Positions 1 through 6,874 of a stretch of 14,902 bases of DNA are shown piece by piece. Numbering within the stretch: the first letter of the stretch is position 1; each line of letters opens with the position of its first letter. Under the pieces are notes generated by a model. The model was given only the letters and a program-made list of their open reading frames with translations, made no database searches and was not told the origin of the DNA. The DNA lies in assembly GCA_023433685.1 (NCBI GenBank), contig JAEYUD010000255.1:1-14902 (forward strand), read 5' to 3'. Source of the stretch: Bacteroidota bacterium (GTDB taxonomy: Bacteria; Bacteroidota; Ignavibacteria; Ignavibacteriales; Ignavibacteriaceae). The position numbers were made by a program, and so were the translations under genes.

Positions 1-1120
1 CATCATATTGTGCCTGAGCGGGGATGCTCATTTTCCATTTTACGGTGCTTTCGCCGTTTCCTGCGTTGGCGTAGATCGAGGGGGTTGTACCCCAATACCC
101 GGAGATGTTTGAAACAGCCCAGGTTCCGGTTTTTACAATGTTTGAGTCGGCATTATCGATCTTTCTCAAGTAAAAATTCGGTGGCAGAAGATTGATCGAG
201 TCAGGGCTTACTATCGCGAGCATGGTCGGAACCGGACGTTGATAAGTGCTACCCAAAGGAAGATTAACGAGCTGACTGCCGATCGCCATCTGGGAAGAAC
301 CTCCACCATCGAGGTTCATTGCTTCCACGCAACCGAGTGAGATCATCAGATCGGCAGTTTCGGGGAGGGAGAGACCTTCACTGTCAGCTTGTCTTCCATC
401 GATCACCACCATGATCACATGCTTGTCGGCGGTATAGCCGAGGGCAGTACGTGGGTCACGGTTTGTGCTTCCCACCCCTGAGCCGAAGAAGACTTCCTGA
501 TCGTAGGTGAGATTAACCGCGCCGTTCTTCACAAGTGTGGGGCCCCCGCCGACTCCGGCGAGAATTTCATAATAAGGCTGGCCTGCTGCCTGAACTGGTG
601 CCGGAGCAGGTGCCGACTGTGTGTTTGGAAGTGGAGAGCTGTACCTTACAATATCAAGGGTTCTATTGCCCCAGTGGTATATCCAGTCGATCGCGAATTC
701 ACGTGTGTCAGTGAAGCTAAAAAGTGATCTGGTGCAATAGTAGATGCCGGAGGGTCTTGTGACCGTCGCGATGTTTTTCGCCTTTACCACACCGGGTTCG
801 ATCAGTGCTGAGTACGAGGCGCTTGAGTTCACATCAAAATAGCCGCCGTTAATACCCGCGTAGGCTCCCATCCGGGGGACAAAAGCTGTGATCCCCTCCT
901 TGCTTGTCGGGTGAAGGTACGGCTTGATCGCCACATCCGTGCGGTTCATATCAACGTCGAAATACCAAAGTTTAAGCTTTGGATTGGTGGTTCTCTCACC
1001 TTTGATCAGTTTTACACCGGGAGGAAGTGTAACAGTTGATGTGATGTCGGTGAAGGTTATCGGTTGAGCCTGAACAAAGGTCACAAGGCAGAACAAGAGC
1101 AGCAGCGATCTCTTCATCAT
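1..1120 (-). CDS. Secreted phosphodiester glycosidase (NAGPA family) with golvesin-like domain, partial
   Basis: The frame is open from ATG at 1120 to the window edge (373 codons, 3' end missing). Residues 1-18 form a signal peptide: MMKR, a leucine-rich core, then VQA before Q19. The rest matches the phosphodiester glycosidase/NAGPA family (formerly DUF2233): NGGYFD at 91-96, GVGGGP at 189-194, RTALG at 224-228, VIDGR at 239-243, and a GC-x-EA-x-NLDGGGSSQM block at 263-278. Family members cleave sugar-phosphodiester bonds or act on exopolysaccharide; the substrate here is unknown. From about residue 319 a second module begins (IDNADS, TGTW, GYWG, then an alternating WKMSIP strand) that resembles golvesin/Xly-type domains; the window cuts it. 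A further C-terminal secretion tag cannot be seen. A Pro/Ala/Gln-rich insert (about 164-182) splits the catalytic domain. ATG at 1117 is an equally possible start. The gene is divergent from the DUF971 operon. Confidence 0.87.
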   Translation of the reverse strand, partial: MMKRSLLLLFCLVTFVQAQPITFTDITSTVTLPPGVKLIKGERTTNPKLKLWYFDVDMNRTDVAIKPYLHPTSKEGITAFVPRMGAYAGINGGYFDVNSSASYSALIEPGVVKAKNIATVTRPSGIYYCTRSLFSFTDTREFAIDWIYHWGNRTLDIVRYSSPLPNTQSAPAPAPVQAAGQPYYEILAGVGGGPTLVKNGAVNLTYDQEVFFGSGVGSTNRDPRTALGYTADKHVIMVVIDGRQADSEGLSLPETADLMISLGCVEAMNLDGGGSSQMAIGSQLVNLPLGSTYQRPVPTMLAIVSPDSINLLPPNFYLRKIDNADSNIVKTGTWAVSNISGYWGTTPSIYANAGNGESTVKWKMSIPAQAQYD

Positions 1121-1176
1121 TGGATATCTCTATATATTTTTGGTATCTAAGGAATAAATTAAGTAATTTTCAGGTT

Positions 1177-1208
1177 TAAATATATATTTGATCTACAATC
1201 GAACCAAA
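1177..1208 (-). promoter_or_regulatory. Candidate Bacteroidota-type promoter for the glycosidase gene
   Basis: On the minus strand TTTG (1208-1205) is followed after 20 bases by TATATTTA (1184-1177). This is one mismatch from the TTTG-N19-21-TAnnTTTG pattern known for the primary sigma factor of Bacteroidota. Initiation would fall near 1170, giving a leader of about 50 bases before ATG 1120. The region is AT-rich, so chance matches are likely; this is a motif call only. Confidence 0.35.
1183..1190 (+). promoter_or_regulatory. Candidate -7 box for the DUF971 operon
   Basis: TATATTTG matches the Bacteroidota -7 consensus TAnnTTTG exactly and sits 34 bases before the DUF971 start codon. No convincing TTTG/TTG -33 element lies 17-23 bases upstream, so strength is uncertain. 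It shares bases 1183-1184 with the minus-strand candidate box. Confidence 0.35.
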
Positions 1209-1224
1209 AGTAAAAACGATTAAT

Positions 1225-1551
1225 ATGAAACCATCACAGATACAGGTAAAAGACGGCAAGATCCAGTTCGCCTGGGCAGACGGAAGAAGAGCGGAGTTTG
1301 ACCTCAAATATTTCAGAGATGAGTGCCCGTGCGCCAACTGCAAAGGTGAGACGATACTTTATACAACTTTCAAACCACAACGCGTCTCGATTGAAACCCC
1401 CGAAATGTTCAAAGTTGCCGCTATCGCGCCTGTTGGCGACTATGCCATACAGATCAGGTGGAAAGACGGACACGACACAGGTATTTACTCCTGGTCATAC
1501 ATCGATCAGCTTTTGAGCGAGCGTTCAACCCAGGGTGAACCCGAAAACTAA
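1225..1551 (+). CDS. DUF971 domain protein (GBBH-like N-terminal domain)
   Basis: This is a 108-residue single-domain protein of the DUF971 / gamma-butyrobetaine hydroxylase-like N-terminal family. Family marks are the FRDECPCANCKG segment with C34, C36 and C39, and the IRWKDGHDTGIYSW segment near the C terminus with H83. In related proteins this Cys/His arrangement binds zinc. Stand-alone bacterial members have no firm biochemical role; some are linked with Mrp/ApbC iron-sulfur proteins, but no such gene is nearby. ATG 1225 is the first start after the intergenic region and has no clear Shine-Dalgarno sequence. It heads the plus-strand operon and ends 19 bases before the preferred start of the RNA methyltransferase. 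Family identity is secure; function is not known. Confidence 0.88.
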   Translation: MKPSQIQVKDGKIQFAWADGRRAEFDLKYFRDECPCANCKGETILYTTFKPQRVSIETPEMFKVAAIAPVGDYAIQIRWKDGHDTGIYSWSYIDQLLSERSTQGEPEN

Positions 1552-1570
1552 AGGTTTAAAAAACTCTCAG

Positions 1571-2338
1571 ATGCTCAGTGCCAATGAACTTAAACATCTC
1601 TCCGCCTTAAAGGTGAAGAAGTACCGGGAAGAAACCCGGCTCTTTATTGCCGAAGGGGTGAAACAGGTTGATGAAGGGGTAAAAAGCAGGTATCACTGCG
1701 ATCTTATCGTTTTCAGACCGGATGTCCGGGATGAAATACGGGATATCCTGAACATCGCCTCGAAAAAAGCGATAAGATTTGAGGAAGTGAAGGCGAAGGA
1801 ACTTGAAAGGCTCAGCGATACCGTTAACACTCAAGGGGTGATCGGATATTTCAGGATGCCACACACTTCAGCGGTTAACGTGACTTCACCTGTGCTTGTT
1901 TATCTCGACACTATCAACGACCCCGGAAACCTTGGAACGATAATAAGGACCGCCGACTGGTTCGGCTTCCGTGACATCCTCCTTTCACCCGGATGTGTGG
2001 ATGTTTATAATCCCAAAGTGGTAAGGTCATCGATGGGTTCGGTATTTAGAGGGGTTTTTCACCCTGAAACAGGGATCGAACAACTCACCGGGCTGAAAAA
2101 AACCGGTTATTCGGTAGTTACAACAGAACTTGAGGGCACTGAACTTAAAAGATACCACCCAGCGGAAAAAACAATTATTGTACTTTCCAGTGAAAGTCAT
2201 GGAGTACTCCCGGAACTGGCTTCACTCGCGGATGCCCGCGTTAAGATCCCGGGGGTTAAAGGTGCTGAATCGCTTAATGTGGCGGTGGCGGCAGGAATAA
2301 TTTTACACAAACTGTTTGAAACAGGAACCGGAAAATGA
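1571..2338 (+). CDS. TrmH/SpoU-family RNA 2'-O-methyltransferase
   Basis: A SPOUT-fold methyltransferase that transfers a methyl group from SAM to a ribose 2'-OH in rRNA or tRNA. Numbering from ATG 1571 (255 residues), the N-terminal 95 or so residues form the substrate-binding domain (LKVKKYREE, FIAEGVKQV). The catalytic domain shows motif 1 (NDPGNLGTIIRTADWFGF, N120 and R126), motif 2 (IIVLSSESHGV, E208) and motif 3 (VKIPG then ESLNVAVAAGI, 233-243), which form the knotted SAM site. Motif 2 has SSES where the family usually has GNEG or similar. I chose ATG 1571 because family members typically begin MLSxNELK; GTG 1535 would add 12 residues and overlap DUF971 by 17 bases. The stop overlaps the next start as ATGA at 2335-2338, suggesting translational coupling. 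The exact target base cannot be told; RlmB-like or TsnR-like members both fit. Confidence 0.9.
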   Translation: MLSANELKHLSALKVKKYREETRLFIAEGVKQVDEGVKSRYHCDLIVFRPDVRDEIRDILNIASKKAIRFEEVKAKELERLSDTVNTQGVIGYFRMPHTSAVNVTSPVLVYLDTINDPGNLGTIIRTADWFGFRDILLSPGCVDVYNPKVVRSSMGSVFRGVFHPETGIEQLTGLKKTGYSVVTTELEGTELKRYHPAEKTIIVLSSESHGVLPELASLADARVKIPGVKGAESLNVAVAAGIILHKLFETGTGK

Positions 2339-3132
2339 GCGAAATTATAAGAGTGGCACTCTTCCAGTACTCACCCGAGTGGGAGAACAAGGAAGCCAAC
2401 ATGGCAAAGATCAGGAAACAACTTGAGACCCTTCAGGGGCCGGTCGACCTGATAGTATTCCCCGAAATGACTTTAACGGGATTCAGCATGAACCCCTCCG
2501 TCCTCGCCGAGTATGTTGACGGGCAGAGTTTTTCATTCTTTTCATCGGTCGCGAAGCAATTCGAAACAAATGTGGTTGCCGGTCTGATCGAGCGAGGAAA
2601 GAAGAAATTTTTTAATACACTACTGTTCATAAACCGGGAGGGGGAACTTGACGACAAGTACAGGAAGATACACCCCTTCACTTATGGAGAAGAATCGAAG
2701 CATTACACCGGCGGGTTCGCCTATATCAATCATGAAGCGACCGATTTCCATATTGGTTTTTCGATCTGTTATGATCTCCGTTTCCCCGAGCTTTTCAGGT
2801 TCATGGCGCTCGACCGGGTTGAAGTGCTTGTGAATATTGCCAATTGGCCCGAAGCGAGGATCGAGCATTACAAGGCGCTTTGCAGGGCCAGGGCGATCGA
2901 AAACCAGTGCTACTTCATTGCGGTGAACAGAACGGGGAGTGACCCTAAACTGAACTACCCCGGCTGCAGTTCGGTATTTGGGCCCATGGGTGAAGAAGTG
3001 GTTATGATGGGCAATGAAGAGGATATCCGCGTTATTGAGATAGACCTTGAGCACATACAGAAAACCAGGGAGGCGTTCCCATTCCTCGATGATATAAAAC
3101 TGATCGCGATCGAGGAGGAAGATGATGAATAA
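2335..3132 (+). CDS. Nitrilase-superfamily amidohydrolase, Nit2/YafV omega-amidase-like
   Basis: A 265-residue carbon-nitrogen hydrolase, the usual length for a single-domain member. The Glu-Lys-Cys triad is clear: E44 in VFPEMTLTGFSM, K111 in KYRKIHPF, and C145 in GFSICYDLRFPELFR. The PEM-x-LTGFSM segment and the later NIANWPEARIEHY, RARAIENQCYFIAVNRTGSD and FGPMGE segments are most like YafV/Nit2 omega-amidases, which hydrolyse alpha-ketoglutaramate or alpha-ketosuccinamate and so salvage products of glutamine or asparagine transamination. No signal peptide, so it is cytoplasmic. It starts inside the stop of the methyltransferase gene (ATGA) and ends 11 bases inside the isoaspartyl peptidase gene. 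A role in amide metabolism next to an asparaginase-type enzyme is reasonable but inferred; a deaminated-glutathione amidase activity is the main alternative. Confidence 0.88.
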   Translation: MSEIIRVALFQYSPEWENKEANMAKIRKQLETLQGPVDLIVFPEMTLTGFSMNPSVLAEYVDGQSFSFFSSVAKQFETNVVAGLIERGKKKFFNTLLFINREGELDDKYRKIHPFTYGEESKHYTGGFAYINHEATDFHIGFSICYDLRFPELFRFMALDRVEVLVNIANWPEARIEHYKALCRARAIENQCYFIAVNRTGSDPKLNYPGCSSVFGPMGEEVVMMGNEEDIRVIEIDLEHIQKTREAFPFLDDIKLIAIEEEDDE

Positions 3133-4099
3133 AGGGAGGTTTTTCCTTGTTCTCTCAACACTTGCCCTGATAGTTTTCACGGTGGTATTCAGCACGAGGG
3201 GGAGTGGAACCGGCGAGAAGCCGAAGTACATGCTCGTGATTCACGGTGGCGCGGGGTACTTTAATCCCGATTCACCCGAAGAACTGAAAGCTCAATACAG
3301 GGAAAGCCTTACAAAGGCTCTGGCGATTGGTGAGAAGATATTAAAAGATGGCGGCAAAAGCATCGACGCGGTTGAGGCAGTTGTAAAATTCCTGGAGGAT
3401 GACCCCCTCTTTAACGCCGGAAAAGGTGCCGTTCTTAACAAGGATGGTATCGCTCAGCTTGACGCGGCGATCATGGATGGCAAAACCCTGATGGCAGGCT
3501 CGGTATCAGCCGTTGAGCACATCAAAAATCCGGTTTCAGCAGCCCGTGTCGTGATGGAAAAAACCAAACACGTAATGATGACAGGTTACGGGGCGGAAAG
3601 GGTTGCCGCACAGAATGGACTTGAGATGGTTGACAGTTCATACTTCCTGACGGCAAAGAATGTCGAACTGTGGAAGAATGCCAATTCGAAAGGGACGGTT
3701 GGGGCAGTAGCCCTCGATATGGAAGGGAATCTTGCTGCCGCCACTTCAACGGGTGGGATTAACAATAAACTCCCGGGTAGAGTCGGCGATTCTCCCATTA
3801 TCGGGGCGGGCACTTACGCCAACAACAAAACCCTCGGCATTTCAGCCACCGGGAAAGGTGAAAAGTTTATAAGAAACAATGTAGCCTTCAGGGTTTCGGC
3901 TTTGATGGAATATAAAGGTTTAACCCTGCAGGAAGCCTGCAAGGAAGTGATGGAGAAGGTGCTTGATCCTGAAGATGGCGGGGTAATAGCCATTGACAAG
4001 GATGGCAACTACGTCTTGATGTTCACTACTTCTTCAATGTTCCGCGGGGTTGCAGGCTCAGGAATCACACCAAAGGTTATGATATGGCAGAACGAATAG
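3122..4099 (+). CDS. Isoaspartyl peptidase / L-asparaginase, Ntn-hydrolase (plant-type), exported
   Basis: A 325-residue plant-type asparaginase/beta-aspartyl peptidase that should self-cleave into alpha and beta subunits. The nucleophile is T192 in NSKGTVGAVALD. Supporting segments are VIHGGAGYF near 39-47, DDPLFNAGKGAVL at 93-105, TSTGG at 208-212 and GRVGDSPIIGAGTYA at 219-233. Residues 1-24 are basic then strongly hydrophobic, so the enzyme is probably exported or membrane-tethered, unlike the cytoplasmic E. coli IaaA; no clear cleavage site or lipobox is seen. A strong Shine-Dalgarno sequence (AGGAGG, 3113-3118) precedes two tandem ATGs; ATG 3125 has the better 6-base spacing and would lose one Met. 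The start overlaps the nitrilase end by 11 bases. Known family reactions are hydrolysis of isoaspartyl dipeptides and asparagine. Glycosylasparaginase is a less likely alternative. Confidence 0.9.
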   Translation: MMNKGRFFLVLSTLALIVFTVVFSTRGSGTGEKPKYMLVIHGGAGYFNPDSPEELKAQYRESLTKALAIGEKILKDGGKSIDAVEAVVKFLEDDPLFNAGKGAVLNKDGIAQLDAAIMDGKTLMAGSVSAVEHIKNPVSAARVVMEKTKHVMMTGYGAERVAAQNGLEMVDSSYFLTAKNVELWKNANSKGTVGAVALDMEGNLAAATSTGGINNKLPGRVGDSPIIGAGTYANNKTLGISATGKGEKFIRNNVAFRVSALMEYKGLTLQEACKEVMEKVLDPEDGGVIAIDKDGNYVLMFTTSSMFRGVAGSGITPKVMIWQNE

Positions 4100-4626
4100 T
4101 AATACCGTTTCCGGTTGAGGGAAAATTCCCCTCGTATTATGAAAATTATTTAAAACACATCGACCGTCAAAAGCATATTCTCGATGTACTCGCGGAGCAG
4201 AAGGATGAAGTGCTTGGCCTTCTCTCCGGTCTAACGCCCGAACAACAGGCTTACAGCTACGCTCCGGGGAAGTGGACAGTTAAAGAAGTTATCGGGCACT
4301 GCGTTGATACCGAAAGGGTATTCAGTTACCGCGCGCTTTGCTTCGCCCGCGGTGAAAAGCAGGGGCTTCCGGGATACGATGAAAATGAATTCACAGCCGC
4401 GGGCAGGTTCAATGAGAGATCGCTTGATTCGATCCTGAATGAGTTCAAGAGCCTGAGGGAGTCGAACCTGATACTGTTCAACAGTTTTTCAGAAGAGGAT
4501 GTTGTAAAGGGAGGCGTTGCAAGCGGACACAACAACACGGTTAACGCGATATTATATGTTTTGGCAGGTCACCTTCAGCATCATGTGTCAATACTGAAAG
4601 AGCGTTACGGTATCAAGGGAGTTTGA
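4084..4626 (+). CDS. DinB/YfiT-fold putative metal-dependent hydrolase or transferase
   Basis: A 180-residue four-helix-bundle protein of the DinB/YfiT superfamily. The metal triad is visible: H72 in VKEVIGHCVDTERVF, then H163 and H167 in the LAGHLQHHVSIL helix. The family word GKWTVKEV before the first His is typical. Members include thiol-dependent transferases using bacillithiol or mycothiol and many uncharacterised proteins, so a substrate cannot be assigned. The start at 4084 overlaps the asparaginase gene by 16 bases and has AAAGG (4072-4076) at 7-base spacing. It closes the plus-strand operon, and its last 14 bases overlap the end of waaA on the other strand. No signal peptide or membrane helix is present. 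Confidence 0.85.
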   Translation: MAERIVIPFPVEGKFPSYYENYLKHIDRQKHILDVLAEQKDEVLGLLSGLTPEQQAYSYAPGKWTVKEVIGHCVDTERVFSYRALCFARGEKQGLPGYDENEFTAAGRFNERSLDSILNEFKSLRESNLILFNSFSEEDVVKGGVASGHNNTVNAILYVLAGHLQHHVSILKERYGIKGV

Positions 4627-5890
4627 TAACTTCCCTGATCTTCTCCATTATAATTGAAGTGGCACCCGTGTTCTTCATAACGAAGTCGCGGCTTTTATCC
4701 CCGGCTTCATTCCTCGCCTGATCATCTGTCAGGAGGGTGCGCATAACGCGGTACATCTCTTTTTTGGTCTTCACAATGAAGCCACCGCCGGAGTCAGCGA
4801 GTTGACCTGCTTCCTGAGAGTTTCCGGTCTTCGGACCGAAGACAACAGGGATTCCGTATACTGCCGCTTCAAGGGTATTATGGACGTTCGACTTGAAACT
4901 ACCGCCGACAAAAGCGATATCCGCGTAAAAATAGAGCGTCATCAGGATGCCTATCGAATCGACGAGTATCACCCTTTCGCCATTGTAACTGTTCAGGAAC
5001 GAAAATCTGATGGTTGGCTCCAAGCCGGCAAATTCGTTTTCGAGTTTCTCGAGATGGAGAAGTGTCGGCTCATGCGGAACGAGGATCACCACCACATCTT
5101 TGTAAAATCCGAGCAGTTTTTTAACTGTCGGAAGCAGTACTTCCTCATCTTCTTCCCAGATACTTCCCGCGACTATCACTTTCTTGCCGTCCAGCAGTCC
5201 GTCACGGATCAGTTTGCGCTCCCTCGCGATCACCGCGCGTTCATACACACGGTCGAACCGGGTGTCACCGCTTTTCAAGACTTTCCCACGATTGAGACGG
5301 AACCGGAGGAAATTGTTCATATCCCCCTCCGAGATCGTAAGAATGTAGCTGAATGCTGAATAAAGATCGTGATGGAAACCACGCAGCAGCGGATTTAGCC
5401 GGGGGGAATTGTCGCGCATTGTCGCGTCAACCAGGAACGAGGGTACTTTCTGCTGTTTAAGCGCGAGTATGAAGTTGGGCCAAATATCATACCGCATGAA
5501 GATAGCGATGGATGGCTGTACTATCGAGATAAAGCTTTTTGCTATTGAAGGGGCATCAACCGGAAGATAAGCGACCGCGTCGGCGTGCGGGTATTTAACC
5601 GAGTTCTCATAACCTGAAGGGGAGAAAAAAGTGACGAATATATTCACTCCCCCCTCTTTTTGAAGGTGTTCGATTATCGGTTTTGCCTGCTCGAACTCTC
5701 CGAGGGAAGAAGAATGAAACCATACCGTCATCTTTTTACGGTCGAATCCGGCAACTTTTTCCCGGGTGGTTTTCAGTATCTCTTTCCTGCCGTCAAGCCC
5801 CCGCTTTATCTTCGGGTTGAAGAACGCGGCTACTCGCATCATTACGGAAAAAAGAGGAATAAACAGCAGGTTGTAGAGAAAAAGAAGCAA
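4613..5890 (-). CDS. waaA: 3-deoxy-D-manno-octulosonic acid (Kdo) transferase
   Basis: A 425-residue GT30 enzyme that adds Kdo from CMP-Kdo to the lipid A precursor at the inner membrane. Residues 1-24 form the N-terminal membrane anchor. The N-terminal domain carries WFHSSSLGEFEQAKP, with the likely catalytic base E65, and the later FMRYDIWPNF segment stands where many homologues have TELWPN. The C-terminal Rossmann domain shows VIVAGSIWEEDEE, LVPHEPTLLHLEKLE, FVGGSFKSNVHNTLEAAVYGIPVVFGP and NSQEA, which form the CMP-sugar site. The start is TTG at 5890, supported by GAGGAG (5896-5901) at 5-base spacing; the GAGGAG encodes the last two codons of the upstream GT9 gene, so the two are translationally coupled (2-base gap). 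It is the last gene of the minus operon. The number of Kdo residues added cannot be read from sequence. Confidence 0.93.
   Translation of the reverse strand: MLLFLYNLLFIPLFSVMMRVAAFFNPKIKRGLDGRKEILKTTREKVAGFDRKKMTVWFHSSSLGEFEQAKPIIEHLQKEGGVNIFVTFFSPSGYENSVKYPHADAVAYLPVDAPSIAKSFISIVQPSIAIFMRYDIWPNFILALKQQKVPSFLVDATMRDNSPRLNPLLRGFHHDLYSAFSYILTISEGDMNNFLRFRLNRGKVLKSGDTRFDRVYERAVIARERKLIRDGLLDGKKVIVAGSIWEEDEEVLLPTVKKLLGFYKDVVVILVPHEPTLLHLEKLENEFAGLEPTIRFSFLNSYNGERVILVDSIGILMTLYFYADIAFVGGSFKSNVHNTLEAAVYGIPVVFGPKTGNSQEAGQLADSGGGFIVKTKKEMYRVMRTLLTDDQARNEAGDKSRDFVMKNTGATSIIMEKIREVIKLP
4616..4636. terminator. Weak hairpin at the convergent gene junction
   Basis: AGGGAGTT (4616-4623) pairs with AACTTCCCT (4628-4636), giving 8 bp with one bulged T (4631) and a 4-base loop. 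It sits exactly where the dinB-like and waaA genes meet tail to tail, so it could act on both transcripts. No run of T follows on either strand, so it is not a standard intrinsic terminator. A short, bulged stem like this may also be chance. Confidence 0.3.
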
Positions 5891-5892
5891 AC

Positions 5893-6870
5893 CTACTCCT
5901 CTGTTACAAGTCTGAAAAGTGATTCAAACACATCAGCCGGCTGGATATCAGCCAGACACCTGAAATGTTTCCGTGGACAAAAATTCTTGCCGATATGCGA
6001 GCAGGGCCGGCATGAAAGGTTGTCGTTTTCAATAACAATGCTTTTGTTTTTGTATGGGGTAAAACCAAATTCCTGAACGGTTGAGCCGAAGATCGCTACC
6101 ACGGGTGTTTTCATCGCGCATGCCACGTGCATCAGTCCGGAGTCACATGTCACCGCCGCCTTGCAGTCAGCGAATACAGAGGCTGTGGCATAGAGGTCGT
6201 TTCCTGTGCACTTGTTGATCACCCGTGGTTCAGCTTCCTGAATGGCAGAACAGATCTTCATGTCGTCATTTCCGCCTGTCAGCACCGGTATGTATCCTGA
6301 GTCGAGGATCATCCTGCATAATTTTGTGAAGTGGTACTCAGGCCATCTTTTGGTGAAGTGCTTCGAGCCGGGGGCGATCGCGATGTGATCCCTCCGTGGA
6401 TCGAGTCCTGTTTCATGCTTCGAGAAGAAGAGATCGAGCCCCTGATCATCGAGTTTAAAACCGGGGAGGTATCCACTTCTCGAGATCGAGAGGGCATACC
6501 TTACAGGTATCTGAGGCATGTCTTCGAGGAGGTTCAGTTTGAGCTTTACAAGGAGGAATTTTTTAATATTCGACTTGTGAAATCTTACCACCTTCTCGAT
6601 CCCTGATGTAAGTTTAATCGACTTCATATTGTTCTGCAGATCGATCACAAGATCATATTCAGAGCGGGTGAGTGCCTGAAGCGTGGTGTTCTCTTTGTAA
6701 ATATGGACGTCACGGAGCCAGGGGTTGTGCTGCAGCACTTCAAGGCTCTCCTCTTTTACAAGGTAGTCGATATTCGACTCAGGAAGCAGTTTCTTGAGTG
6801 AACGTATAACCGGTGTTGTGAGCAGGACATCACCGAGGGAGCTGAATCTGATGATCAGGATGTTCTTCAT
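5893..6870 (-). CDS. GT9 heptosyltransferase-type LPS core glycosyltransferase
   Basis: A 325-residue GT-B enzyme of family GT9 (WaaF/WaaC/RfaQ group), which transfers ADP-heptose or a related sugar to the LPS core on the cytoplasmic face. The N terminus ILIIRFSSLGDVLLTTP holds the acceptor-site Asp (D14). The donor domain shows IAPGSKHFTKRWP (166-177), VLTGGNDD (196-203) and TCDSGLMHVACAMKTPVVAIFGS (241-263). Near the C terminus four cysteines (C287, C290, C298, C305) follow the CRPC-x7-CP-x5-C pattern common in this family. It lies 4 bases after the upstream glycosyltransferase and 2 bases before waaA, which supports an inner-core role. Which of several heptosyltransferase steps it performs, or whether it uses a non-heptose donor, cannot be decided. 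Confidence 0.9.
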   Translation of the reverse strand: MKNILIIRFSSLGDVLLTTPVIRSLKKLLPESNIDYLVKEESLEVLQHNPWLRDVHIYKENTTLQALTRSEYDLVIDLQNNMKSIKLTSGIEKVVRFHKSNIKKFLLVKLKLNLLEDMPQIPVRYALSISRSGYLPGFKLDDQGLDLFFSKHETGLDPRRDHIAIAPGSKHFTKRWPEYHFTKLCRMILDSGYIPVLTGGNDDMKICSAIQEAEPRVINKCTGNDLYATASVFADCKAAVTCDSGLMHVACAMKTPVVAIFGSTVQEFGFTPYKNKSIVIENDNLSCRPCSHIGKNFCPRKHFRCLADIQPADVFESLFRLVTEE

Positions 6871-6874
6871 GTTT

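Noticed and set aside
10..195. 61-codon plus-strand open frame at the window start
   Set aside because: Antisense to the golvesin-like part of the secreted glycosidase; Arg/Phe-rich translation typical of shadow frames.
1535..1570. GTG at 1535 as the start of the RNA methyltransferase
   Set aside because: It overlaps DUF971 by 17 bases and adds 12 residues with no family match; ATG 1571 gives the usual MLSxNELK beginning.
2620..3231. 203-codon open frame on the minus strand
   Set aside because: Antisense to the nitrilase and the start of the asparaginase, both with complete catalytic motifs.
4817..4830. CGGTC-TTCG-GACCG hairpin with a UUCG-type tetraloop
   Set aside because: The 5-bp stem is too short to stand out, and the stable UUCG loop exists only on the plus strand, opposite to the waaA transcript.
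4802..5359. 185-codon open frame on the plus strand
   Set aside because: It lies wholly antisense to waaA, whose protein is well matched to GT30; no recognisable domain in the antisense translation.
5660..6076. 138-codon open frame on the plus strand crossing the waaA/GT9 junction
   Set aside because: Shadow of two well supported minus-strand genes; no domain recognised.
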